Of a stretch of DNA of 64,000 bases, positions 12,001 through 21,600 are shown piece by piece. Position 1 is the stretch's first letter. Every line of letters starts with the position of its first letter. Source of the DNA: Branchiostoma floridae (taxonomy: Eukaryota > Chordata > Leptocardii > Amphioxiformes > Branchiostomatidae); the NCBI RefSeq assembly GCF_000003815.2, contig NC_049987.1, positions 11,404,034 through 11,468,033 on the forward strand. The letters are read 5' to 3'. The translations under genes were made by a program, and so were the position numbers. The notes below the pieces were generated by a model. The model saw only the letters and a program-made list of their open reading frames with translations, did not search any database and had not been told where the DNA came from.

Positions 12001-14422
12001 TGTATTCAAGACATGTACCGGTGTAGTAAAAGTGACACTAGTGTGGTAGACTGGCATCACTAACAAAGCTGCTAACTACACTCATGGCTTCCGTATTGGT
12101 GTCACTTTTACAACTATTCAACTACTTTCACTTCTACAACTTATTACAGTCCTGGGTACCTCACAATTTTCCCTGTTACAAGTAATTATTGGGCTACAAT
12201 ACAATATATTTGCTTATTGTGGTAATTTTTCATCATCACCATCTCCAAAGAAGAAAAAAAATCTTTTTTTTTTCTGAAATCAGGCGAAAATTAATGAGCG
12301 CGCGGATGTCATCCATAAAATTTACTTGCTGTGGCCTAAAGTTATCAATAAAACTTCTCTATATCAACAAGCCTCGTAGCTTACTTTTCTGACAGGCATA
12401 GCCTCGTCCAAACGAGCAACTGAGATCGTTCCACAAACTTTGCATTCCAACACAATCTTGCTTATTTTTGTTATTATTGGGCTGCCCCGCAAGCCATTGA
12501 TTGAATCCATCAAGTGGACTGCCGTCTTCCCACACAAAACTGCCTTCGTTGTCAATGTCGTTCAACCCTATCCAGACATTGGCGTTGTTGGCATACGTGT
12601 TTCTGAGAGTAGCGATGAAGTCGTGCGTCTCTTGATCCTTCACTACCGCCAGGATGGCTCCTTCTTCCGCACAGGCATCCCTCGCCTCCATATACGTTAT
12701 ATCTTTGTCTGTGACAACCTTGAAGAGAGACGACCCATGTTGCTTCCATACAAGTGGATCTACAAGAAAGTAAGACTTTTCTTAGGTACATCCATATCCA
12801 CAACAAATACTGACGATATTTGAAACATACATTTAAAAATTGTGCACGAACGTATCTCTCCTTGGTCCGACTTGAAATAAAGTTTATTTCAGAGTAAACA
12901 GATTTAATACATGTAACGATATATGCGGTGTTTATTGACAAAATTTAACTGAACTTTAAATGCACAAAGAATCATTGTCCGAAAAGCCTTGAAAACATTT
13001 CCGATAGACGATAGCCGGTACGGTAGTACTAGTGTTGAGTACTACGGTGGTGTTTGGACCAGAGTCGTGTTCTCATTATGAAATTCGTGTTTTAATCCTG
13101 AAATACCAATGCTTCCATGTGAATTGACAGACCTTGACGAGTTCCATACCTTCTATAGGTCGCATGTCTATTTCACAGTCGTCTCCATGGAAACCAGCCG
13201 GACAGACGCAGGTTGGACGGCAGTGGTTCGGTTCAGTCTGGGGAGTCTTCAGGAGGAGGGAGGTGCAGATTCCTCCGTTCCGACAGGGGGCGCCTCCTTT
13301 GTTGCAAGGGTTCCAAATGCCCTGTGGGGAGTTTGTTTGTTTCAACTTAATTTATTCATGAGAAGCTCAAATCGGCATGCAGGACGCTTTGAGAGGCTTT
13401 ATTACGCTTTTCATTGCTGAGCAGGACATATTGTTGATAGAGAACATTGAATAACAAAAGCTATTCAATAAATAGCTTTCAAACGAACTAAAATGCGACG
13501 ATATGTCGCATCAGCAAACACTGCGTAGGGTTGGTTACATTAACATAAACAAATAATCATTATTATAATCCACATTCAGCACAATGCAGTTCAATGTTGA
13601 CTTACAAAAAATGCTATGGCCTGACGTCGGTAGTAGCTCCATCCGTTCTCGATCTTAGAGTCTGAAGGATGTTCTCTCATTGTTGCATTGTTGATCTCAC
13701 AGCGTCCGTCCTCCTGGCGGTACTGGTAGGATTTGCAGTCCGGGGTAAGGCGGCAGAGTTGAGCACACTGGGTGGAGTGGCTTACCTGGTGGGAGCAACA
13801 GGGGTGTGGAAAGAAAAAAGAACAAGTTGTGGAGATTTCTAGAGGAAAAGACGCTTTCCTATGAGGCCATGGAATAGTTACCTGTGTGCTCTATTGAACC
13901 TACATTTTAGAGAACGTACCAAGTTGTAATATTGTAGTTCTAATTAAATGCAGAAAATCTTGAAATTAAAAATAGTCCATTTAATGTAGTCTTCAGAAGT
14001 CGCCACATTTTAATTAATCAACAAAACTCCGAACGTGTGCTACGTAATTCTAAAATACTCGGTGAAAAAAATATAGTCGCTCAAAACCTACACCGCCACT
14101 ATTTCACCTGTTTTGTTTTCATACTTGATTTTTTCTACCGATATACTAAAAACGAACATTTCTTCTATTGTGATTGAACTTGTTCAATCTGACGATGGTG
14201 CACTAGTCTACTGTCAGCACATTTGTTATAAAAGTCAACCATCAGACATACCTGGTAGTAGGAGTTAATCCAGTGCAGGTGCAGCCGCTTGTTCTTCACG
14301 GCTTCCCCCTCAGCCTGTTTCTCCATGGCCAGCAGTCCCTCCTCTTCTGTATCGTACCTCAGCGCACCCACACACAGTCCCGTCACCAGGAGGAGCACCA
14401 AAACCCAGGCGGTTGGGGACAT
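2277..14422 (-). CDS. Gene A: secreted mosaic protein, SP-PAN-EGF-CTLD-discoidin-CUB-F5/8C-sushi-F5/8C-F5/8C (3' end missing)
   Basis: Nineteen coding exons were assembled by hand on the minus strand: 14422-14252, 13785-13606, 13321-13150, 12759-12385, 11582-11350, 10910-10703, 10357-10284, 10153-10034, 8658-8496, 7749-7580, 7222-7079, 6634-6496, 5860-5699, 5266-5094, 4678-4532, 3960-3816, 3382-3219, 2903-2757, 2421-2277. They total 3232 nt (1077 codons plus one base); every junction is AG/GT and every phase closes without a stop. It starts with a signal peptide and no membrane segment was seen, so the product is probably secreted, binding glycans and/or membrane lipids or proteins through its lectin, discoidin and CUB modules. 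The last exon ends in phase 1, so at least one more exon exists; I could not find it in 1-2276. I recognise no named orthologue. The architecture is seen directly; function is inferred from domain families. Confidence 0.85.
3816..5266 (-). CDS. Gene A exons 14-16: F5/8 type C domain, copy 2
   Basis: Exons 5266-5094, 4678-4532 and 3960-3816, residues about 771-925. CQAPLGMETGDIPNSAI, GRLN, AWCTG, EWLQVDLGG, WVTSYKLQFSWDG, IFTGNTD, TTRYVRFV and MRVEVLGC match the family throughout. The middle exon is almost identical in its last 80 bases to the middle exon of copy 3. The second intron holds a LINE 3' remnant. Confidence 0.92.
4185..4515 (+). mobile_element. 3' remnant of a non-LTR retrotransposon (LINE)
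   Basis: The plus frame reads GTEDEQHFVAECRLYNKERA then GLYRII, the familiar zinc-knuckle-like C-terminus of LINE ORF2 proteins (DE.HF...C..Y...R). It is followed in frame by stop codons and an FTLRLSNREKFYS block, then TGCACAATAAA and a CATTCATT tail at 4493-4517. It is inactive and lies in the intron between F5/8C exons 15 and 16. Confidence 0.65.
5699..5860 (-). CDS. Gene A exon 13: sushi/CCP domain
   Basis: A single exon with phase 1 at both ends, residues about 717-770. It has the four-cysteine CCP layout: VCPSL, FTCNSGY, VTCQADGQW and EPTC, with the conserved Trp before the last cysteine. Acceptor CGACAG, donor ACTG|GTAAGC. It sits between F5/8C copies 1 and 2 as a spacer or binding module. 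Confidence 0.92.
6284..6480 (+). mobile_element. MITE, family 2, about 197 bp with TTAA flanks
   Basis: The left end GGCCTACGTCACATTTCC and right end GGAAATGTGACGTTAGCC are inverted repeats. TTAA occurs directly before (6280-6283) and after (6481-6484) the element, as expected of piggyBac-type target sites. It is related along its length to 29300-29499. It lies in a gene A intron. Confidence 0.75.
6496..7749 (-). CDS. Gene A exons 10-12: F5/8 type C domain, copy 1
   Basis: Exons 7749-7580, 7222-7079 and 6634-6496, residues about 566-716. Canonical features: CDLPLGMESGHITDASI at the start, GRLN and AWCAG, QWIQVDLG across the first junction, YVTSYRLSFSEDG, LFTGNTD, TTRYIRFV and the closing MRVEVLGC. 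The start and end cysteines form the family's usual disulfide. Such domains bind phospholipid head groups, glycans or proteins outside the cell. Confidence 0.9.
6880..6975. repeat. (CATT)n and (CTTT)n low-complexity tract
   Basis: ATTCATTC repeats pass into CTTTCTTT runs on the plus strand, followed at 7031-7050 by GCACAATAAAAGTCATTCAG, which resembles the LINE tail at 4493-4517. Probably the decayed tail of a retroelement. Confidence 0.6.
8496..10357 (-). CDS. Gene A exons 7-9: CUB domain
   Basis: Exons 10357-10284, 10153-10034 and 8658-8496 encode residues about 448-565. Cysteines at TCQV, YSCEA, ECRFDYVE and KFCGRS, the FDYVE strand and the closing hydrophobic strand VKVVFHADV are CUB hallmarks. 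Internal introns are phase 0, outer ones phase 1. The last CUB intron (8659-10033) carries a tandem composite repeat and a CA microsatellite. Confidence 0.8.
8764..9850. repeat. Composite tandem repeat (Y-X units), three diverged copies
   Basis: Block X (GCAGTACC..AAGCCGCTAGG.. through GAGTTATGC) occurs at about 8889-9005, 9440-9556 and 9720-9841. Block Y (related start, then ACCATGTCCGGAACGCGAGATAT-like end) occurs at about 8764-8876, 9335-9420 and 9586-9706. They alternate Y-X, Y-X, Y-X. Several apparent ORFs here on both strands repeat the same peptide in shifted frames and are not genes. Confidence 0.75.
9007..9060. repeat. (CA)n microsatellite
   Basis: A CA dinucleotide run interrupted once by CAGACA, inside the first composite repeat unit. 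It makes spurious TH-repeat and CV-repeat open frames. Confidence 0.95.
10703..11582 (-). CDS. Gene A exons 5-6: divergent discoidin-like (galactose-binding fold) domain
   Basis: Exons 11582-11350 and 10910-10703, residues about 300-447. The order ARTLDENPETYWHP, then WYVIYDIGDNRTLSRISL, then YWRVLVMETHSGWPPFLVE matches F5/8C/discoidin-like or fucolectin-like beta-sandwich domains (substrate-facing TYW, central 'DIG' strand, C-terminal 'RY.R' strand). It lacks the LGMESG start and the VLGC end of the three canonical copies downstream, so it is an independent subtype. The exon 6 donor CAG|GTTATT was chosen over GTATCA because it alone gives the phase needed by the next exon. Confidence 0.7.
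10921..11340. repeat. GGTCC/GTACC-rich palindromic repeat
   Basis: Short inverted motifs pile up at both ends: GGTACCGGTACAG, CAGGTCCAGGTTCAGACCTG and AACTTGGACC on the left; CCGGTCCAG, AGGTCCGG and TCTGGACCGGTCCA on the right. Probably a non-autonomous element in the intron between exons 5 and 6. I could not define its exact ends. Confidence 0.45.
11813..12336. mobile_element. MITE, family 3, with perfect 33-bp terminal inverted repeats
   Basis: 11813-11845 is the exact reverse complement of 12304-12336 (33 of 33). The flanks read TAA on both sides, a possible target duplication. The inside is A/T-rich with no transposase. It lies in the gene A intron between the C-type lectin exon and the first discoidin exon. 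Confidence 0.92.
12385..12759 (-). CDS. Gene A exon 4: C-type lectin domain (QPN/WND)
   Basis: One 375-nt exon with phase 1 at both ends, a movable cassette. Residues 176-299 form a complete short-form C-type lectin fold: cysteines 204, 277, 289 and 297, the WIGL hydrophobic core motif (237-240), QPN (267-269) and WND (284-286). In this family EPN usually selects mannose-type and QPD galactose-type sugars; QPN is a mixed form with WND kept, so calcium-dependent sugar binding is plausible but its specificity cannot be read. The glutamate common after EPN is Gln (Q275) here. Confidence 0.9.
13150..13321 (-). CDS. Gene A exon 3: EGF-like domain
   Basis: Residues 118 to 175 (split codon), acceptor CCACAG, donor GAAG|GTATGG, phase 0 to 1. 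The core reads PCRNGGIC then CVCPAGFHGDDC, the standard EGF signature with its last four cysteines. An extra cysteine precedes it (NPC) and an insertion of about 15 residues lies between the third and fourth cysteines. Confidence 0.85.
13606..13785 (-). CDS. Gene A exon 2: apple/PAN-like domain
   Basis: 60 codons, residues 58-117, phase 0 at both ends (acceptor CACCAG, donor TTT|GTAAGT). Cysteines 64, 68, 74 and 86 with the C-x3-C-x5-C spacing and the motif CKSYQYR resemble PAN/apple modules, which mediate protein or carbohydrate contacts. The domain is short, so it may be a minimal or divergent member. Confidence 0.65.
14252..14422 (-). CDS. Gene A exon 1: signal peptide and N-terminal region
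   Basis: 57 codons. The protein begins MSPTAWVLVLLLVTGLCVGA, a typical signal peptide with a cleavage point near residue 19-20, followed by an acidic/basic stretch (residues 21-57). The ATG has A at -3 (ACCATG). The donor is CAG|GTATGT, phase 0. No upstream exon is needed. Confidence 0.85.
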
Positions 14423-17400
14423 GGTGTCTTACCGTTACGCAAGGGCCCTCAACCAAGCACTCTTCAGGTAGTTTAGTTGTGGAATATCGTGCACGAAATA
14501 TCAATTTGGACGACAAAAGGCACACCTTGTCGTATCATTAAAAGACATCGGAAAATTTTCTTCCCATGGACCGTTTGGAAGAGTCTTTTATCCAAACCCT
14601 TGCTGCAAATTCTGGAGTAGATAGCTGAGCGGAAACTGGTACAGGTACTGCCTACCTGAAATGTCACCGCAACATAACCCAATGAGGTTACCATGGTACC
14701 AATACAACAAGGAGTATGTATTGTAATGATTACTAGTAGATTGGGATCTTTTGTACCAAAAACGATTCTCATAAATGCATCAAAAGGCACGGTGACCTAC
14801 TATGTTGCAGTGACGTAGGAAGGTTTATAGAGGCTTTGTCCTTTAATTCCTTATTTCAATCTCCAAAGCTGACAACAACGATATTTGTAAATAGATCCGG
14901 ACGCAATCTAGAATGTTAGATGCAAAAGAACTGACATAATCGTATGTTCATAAAACACCGTGTCCTTCAGTAAGCCAGAGGATGAACAGAATAGAACTGA
15001 ACTGAAAATAGTAAGAAGAGAACAAACATCCTATACATGCTACGTGCATACCTCGCAAAAGCGTCTACTGCATAATTCATTTGGTTGCTTGATGGACTGA
15101 TTCAGGAATTGAATCGCGCTTTGTGATATGTTTCAATGAAGTAAAGAAAGGAGGAATCTAGGCAAATGTTCTAGCGTCCACAAAATATGAAAATTTTACT
15201 ATCTGTAAGGCATTCAGATAGAGCATCAAAATTTCAAACAAGATCATAAACGTAGAAGGGACACGAACAGTGAGCCACAAATCAAGAAAACGCACTACTT
15301 TGGAACAGATATCTGTTATCCTTTTATTAATAGAGTCATACACCATGTTGACATAAGTAACCTTTACAAAAATCTCCATGTTAGAACCACGGGTCAGGTT
15401 TTTCTAACAAGTCAATACCGACTGCAAATGATCTATTGGAAGACAGTGCAGTGTTTCTAACCGGGGTTTATCACGGTCGTCGGTTGTGAATATATGATCG
15501 GTTCAAGTTGTAGATTGTTTACAAAACAAACAGTGTTATTCATTCATTTTTCTGACTTTCAATCATTCTACCTAGTATACATAAAGGCGTTAAGTGTTAG
15601 TTTTCACACATTTACAGCATTTTACAAGGGTACAGTTTGTTCAAAACTGGTGAGGATAAGGAAGTACGTATGTGCAGCGAAATGCATCATCGGCAATATA
15701 TCAAATGCGTCCTCTAAACAGCTCTTGTCTCGATCATTTTCTCGACTTCCATAAAAATGTGCAGAAGTGTTTTGTTGATGTCCTTCACCTTTGACATTAC
15801 CCACAATGCAATTCACTGCGCATGCGCACTTAGAATCGTTAACTCCTTATCAAGCTCTTGATGGCGCTAGATCACGTGACCTTAGGTACTGACGTGTGTT
15901 CAAAAGCCATTGAATTTCATTTTGCATTTTAGATGTACATTCTGTCATTAGTAGCAAAAAAGATGCAACCTTAAACAACATCATGTTTCATTGGATACAA
16001 AATTGCTGCCACATGTTTTGGCTGTTGACGATACGATGTCAGATACAAAGACCTTCAAACGTAGACATGTCACTATAGCCATATGATTAGTAGGTTGAAA
16101 ACGTGTATGCGATTTTGATCTATCTACAACAGGCATGTGATCACGTGATCCGTACAGTACGTTTGGCACTTAAACCACTAAAACATCAAGATACAACTAC
16201 CTGACTGACAACATCCACTCGACACTTATTAGTATAAAATATGGATATCCCTTAGAGTAAAAAGAATCTTGCTTATGTACACCCTGGCTGGTTTAGAAAC
16301 GTTTTTGTTGACCTCTAGTTTAGCTTCCGTTTGTTAAAATCAGACAGAACAAAGTTCCACATCGATCCTTACAACGAAATGATTGGATTGCCTACTGGGC
16401 AATAGAAATGCTACGCCATCAGTTATAACTACCGTGATTCACAGGTCATCTGTTTGACGAATGCTCGCATCTATTCAGCAACTGTCTATCGCAAAATGGA
16501 TTCAATATGTCGCATACAGCGTCGTAAAACCCCTCTAGTACGACTTCCTACACTGCTGAAAACATCATGGCATCAGTGTCTTTAAGACAAAAAGCGTGTT
16601 CTGTACAACGATCCCTTCACAAACATCATTTTGTGTCAAGTTTTACACCTCACACTGCAGTCCTTGGGGTTTATACCTATATCGCTAGAAGGCGCTGTGA
16701 TGTCACTTTCATCAAATCCTGGTACCGTGTTTTATTGAAGCACATGAACTCCTTTAATTTTGAGGCGCCCTTATTCGAGACCGTGTGAATATAACAGAGC
16801 ATGACACCTAACAAAATAGTTGAGAAAAGTAGAACATGACTTGAATGCCCCAGAGAACATGGTACTAGATAGCGGAGGGCCACAGCTGCAGCTCATACAT
16901 ATCTATCATGTAAAGAAGAACAACAGACCTTGGTCAATTCCGTCATGAAGTTTACGGTCGATACTAAAAATTGCTGTGTACATGACGCTATCTCGATTTC
17001 CAGAAAAGGTAGATGTGTATCATATATTTTACAGCGCAAAGTTCTCTCAACGCGAAAGTCACATATGGTATTTCACTTGACACCATCCACATTATTATTT
17101 TGGTTAGTCAAAAAATGGGCCCATTGTGTATGCCATTAATTTGCGAGATTTGTCGAATGATACCAACTTTAACACACAAAAATGTACTGAATAAAGAATA
17201 ATACCGTACGGTAGCTTTTCATGAGTTTTTTTCCAAATATCTACTGAATAAATTATATGAAATAATATTTTTTACTCTTGATTTTGTTACTCATATAAAC
17301 CTCCTTCCATGAGCCAGGACCAAAGCATTCGTATTGAGGAGATTTTCAGGAAAAATCAGGATGAAGGGTTAGAGAACGTAGTATTTAACACATTTTATCA

Positions 17401-18150
17401 TTCTGTGAATATTGGTCAAAGGCAGTGTCATTTTTGTAGCCAACATGGTCGATTTCACTCGCTTCTCTGTCTGCTCGTCCTTTATCCACCATGAATTTCC
17501 TACCTTTGACATCAATAGTCTTGAATATCGTCCTGAAACTTTTCGTACATAACGTTACATGCGTTTGCAACTGTACCTTAAACAGCCTGCGTCAAACAAT
17601 CATAAGATTGTATGAGTAATGAAAATCAAATTATCTGCATCATGCATGACAAGCATTGGAAGCAGCAAAATGCCCCTCTTTGCAGTTTCACCTATCAACG
17701 TGTTACACCGATAACCTCTGTTTTCACCTTGCAACTAGTGCTGTTGTCTGTCTGTCCATTTCTTTTTACCATACATGTATATATACAGATATGTGATGCT
17801 ACCTACTACTATATTACAACGATAATCTGACAGCCAAAGTGACCGTGGTCATGGATCCGTATGTGAATTCGGATTCTTTTGAATGTATTTTAAATTTAGC
17901 AGATTCAGCATTTTATCAATAAACCTACATTTGACATACAGACAGAGGTCACCGGTGAGAGCCTGATCAGAAGTCAAGTTGTGAAGATGACACTGCAAAG
18001 AGGCTTTATAAATAAAACTATGCTTCTAATAGCAACAAAAGAAATCCCGGTTGAATCTCTGAGGAAAAACATGCGAAGATGTAAGTTTGACTACCAGGCT
18101 AGTAAAAAGGGTAAATTAGTTAAAAAGACCAAAGATGATAGTTAATAGTG
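14423..18150. other. Intergenic region between gene B (3' end) and gene A (5' end)
   Basis: It must hold the 3' UTR of gene B (adjacent to 18150) and the promoter of gene A (adjacent to 14423). No coding exon, tRNA or clear mobile element was recognised. No AATAAA is evident on the minus strand in the first 200 bases after the gene B stop. CACGTG-containing motifs occur near 15871 and 16139. Confidence 0.5.
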
Positions 18151-18682
18151 CTACTTGGTCACAGTGTTAGGGGGGTAGTCAGGGGGTGTAGACTGATGAC
18201 GGGGGTACCCCGGAGAACCCCCCGGTGGTTCAGGGGGGTACATGCTGGGATGCCCTCCGTGGTCAGGGTACGTCTGTGGGGGGTCGTCGGTAGGGGGGTA
18301 GTCATCAGGGACGTGTTTGTCACCAGGGGGGAAGTCGTGGGGAACGTTGAGGGGGACATTTGGAGGGGGGTACTCCTTGTTGACCAGCCCCTCCTGTGAG
18401 GAGAAACCCGGGACTTCCGGCGCCTGGGGCGGCATGGGTCTCGGCGCGACGGACGGGGACCCCGCCACGGTGTAGTTAGGCGGCTGGTTCGGGTTGTTGG
18501 TCTGGGAGGGGCTGGAGCTGTAGGAGGAGTACATGGGCTGCGTCAGCTTGATGGGCTGCAGGGGGTATCCCTGGGACCCCCCTGACTGGGAGGGGGTAAG
18601 GTAGGCGATGTTCTGTTTGCTTTGGCTTTCGGAGTCGTTTGGTCCCGGCATCTCTCCATAGTCATCTTTTCCTGCTTTTCTC
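18151..18682 (-). CDS. Gene B exon 5: Pro/Tyr/Ser-rich cytoplasmic tail
   Basis: 176 codons and a TAG stop at 18151-18153. The tail is low in complexity (Pro, Ser, Tyr, Asn, Gln) with PPNY at 327-330 and PPDY at 426-429, plus several PxY and YPP motifs ([22 protein letters not shown]). It ends NTVTK. Composition predicts disorder. The exon is GC- and C-rich on the coding strand compared with its surroundings. Confidence 0.85.
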
Positions 18683-21600
18683 CTGAAAAGAAAAAAAGAA
18701 CGTGTCTATCTCGGTCATCTATCAGGAGGTGTTTAAAGTGACTATAGAAATTCGATGAGATCCAATTTGACTGAGTATTGTATTTGACAAATTGATCCAA
18801 TTTAGGACCTTGATCTGCAACGCATTATTGTCTATGAGTAGGCCCGAAGGCCATCATTAAGTTGACACGCATCACTACTGATAACGGGATCAAAAATGAA
18901 AATTGATAACGAGGTCCCTTTAGTAAATATCGCTTGCACTATCACACAAAATTTCGGATCGAGGGTCAAACATATACAGTTTGGTCTGAACCTAAAAATA
19001 ATTTAAAGGCATCTATCAAAAAAACACCAAAAAAATGGGTCGTTTGACCCCATATTTATTGCTAAGACTTCTAGTCATGTATGCTGCTCTGACCTGCGCA
19101 CACACCAGACGATGAGGATGACGAGGAACAGGAACGTCACGGCGATACACACGCTGACGACGATCACGGCGTAGTAACCTAGCAACAGCAGCACGCCGTT
19201 GAACCTGATGGTAAAGGCTGGAGGTGAAGAGAAACATAATTGTGAACATCAAACAACATTATGACTGTCTTGACAACATATTCAATATCCTAATTTCATT
19301 GTTGTGAAATCATAACCAGGGGAATTATTTAGGTTAACTGTTTAATTGTGATTTGCGGATAGATTGTAGTAAGCTAGCAGCGTTTTCATTTTTATTTTCA
19401 TACAATGATACAGAAAGATTTGACTATATTTCATGGGGGGGGGGAGGTTCAAAAGAGCCGATCTAATTGTCTATGATTCAATGATTTATGCCATTGATAA
19501 AAAATATCAACTGCGATTTAAATTGATTTTGTCTTGAACAACCATCATTCTGAAGAACTTCCATACCGCCGTCTGGTCTCCTGGACTCTAAGCCTACTCA
19601 TATAAATGTAACAGAAGTGAAATCCTTTAAATCTCCTTTAAGATCGAATATGCCTTCACGTGAGGAATACCTCGGCGCCAGGTATCCTCTTGTCCTCTCT
19701 TTCTTCTTCCCTTTAGGCGTCCGTTACAGCGTTTCCTTCGAACATCGATCAAGCTTCCCGGTATTGATTGAAGAAAACCACCACTCCTCTGAAGGTTAAG
19801 CTTAACGCATGATTGGATTGGAGAATGAATTGTTTTGTTCGTCAAATAGTTTCCAGTAGGGAATCATTAAGGGCCATCAATCATTGACCGTTGCCCTGGC
19901 AACGCAGCATCCTACAGCGGGTGTTATCAAAGTAATCAGTCAGCTTTTCCTACCATTGCCAAGAAGATCGTAAATCCGGAAACCAGTCTTATCATAGACT
20001 CGTGCCTCATTGGTCAAACCCCCCGCGATAGCGATTCTAAGGGGCCAGTCTTATTAACGATAGCCAGCCTTCGACAGCGTTCCGGGAAATTGGGAATCTC
20101 TCCAACGGCTTTGGTGCAGTCATTAGTCAATAACCACTTCGTGGCAAATGTTTCTGTAGCGGAAGGTGCTATCATAGGCCATTCACCCGTAAGCACTGTC
20201 CGGAAAACGTCGTCTCCGACTTTGATCAACAACCATTAGCGACAGACCAGATACAACAGTGCCGCAGTAAACAAACCCAGCAGTGTTGCACCAGTGCCCC
20301 AAGTGCAGGGAGATACCACCTTTACTCATTTGCTGAAAACGGAAAACCATGAATCCATAGGCCGGGTTATCAGAGGTCAGATGCATCACGTATTGATTTA
20401 AATGGCATCAAATATCATCTGAAGGAGTTATTGGTCACTGTACAAAAATGGCAAATCCGGAGGCTCGTCGTAAAGGGGATATCAAACAATCGAACAATGC
20501 TCGTAAAATAGTAAATCTTCGGGCGTGGCGTAACTGGTAGAGCGTTCGGCTCGGAATCTAGAGGTTCTGAGTTCGATCCCCGCCGTGCCCCCTGACGTTG
20601 TGCCCTTGGAAAGGTACTTTACACGACCTTCCTCACTAAACCCAGGTGTAAAAATGGGTACCTGACTTCGGTCGGGGAGGTAAAAGACTATCTTTACCTT
20701 CTGTCTGTACCGTGTATGTATGTGGCATGGTCAATATAGGTTACAAAAACTTGAGTGCAGTGCCACATTGTCCTCGTCTGTCCAAGACCAAAATAGAAAA
20801 AAAATAGTAAATCCACACAACGGCTTTGACATTGTCATCAGTAAAATAAATCAGTAAAGGATGAATTTCAAGGCCAGGATTGTGATGTGACATCTCTTGA
20901 CGATGACATAATTCCAAATCTGAGATGCAAGGTACTGACCACCACTTGTACATGTATGGCCCAGCGAACTATGATTTCGGATGCCAGTCTTATCGGAGAG
21001 AACAGGTCGCCAGGAATCGAACCAAGATAGTGAATTCAGGTTCAGTGCTATTGATCTTAATCGATCGCTGACTTTTACACAGCAGCACTTGAATCTGAAC
21101 GCTGTTAGAATGATCCCATCCGTGACGCAACTATCAGTTAAGCTACTTTGTTCTTCAACAACTATCGTTCTTTCAAACCCATTAACAATATCGTAAAAGG
21201 TCAGCATTAATTTCACCAGAGCAATTATGTCCTTAGGATGTCCTTTTGCACTTTGTCATTGTTTGTAACATTGCCTTTGTCCTTACCATTATAGAAATGT
21301 TGATGACAATGTTAATTTTTTGATGACGATACGATGACGACGCCGATCTATATCATGAGGATGAAGATACCGGAATTGTATATAATATCAACGATAACGA
21401 TGATGCCGTGAACACTACCTTCATTGTACACATCTAACACAGACGAACATTCTATACAGAACTCCACATCACATGGTAAGATCCTCACAACAATGATCAT
21501 AAAGTTCACGCCAAGAATCTCGAGAACGACTACAGCATATCTCCACCTTTTATATTGACTGAAGCGACCAATAAATCGGCAGTCACGTTGAAGGTCGGGT

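Noticed and set aside
18148-18399. Plus-strand open frame opposite the gene B tail
   Set aside because: It is the antisense shadow of the Pro-rich exon, whose low complexity keeps both strands open.
20521-20590. A true tRNA gene
   Set aside because: The acceptor stem needs G-T wobbles, the T stem is mismatched, and the head continues into a SINE body flanked by target duplications.
20995-21030. Possible minus-strand tRNA or SINE (GGTTCGATTCC B-box)
   Set aside because: No matching A-box or cloverleaf could be drawn.
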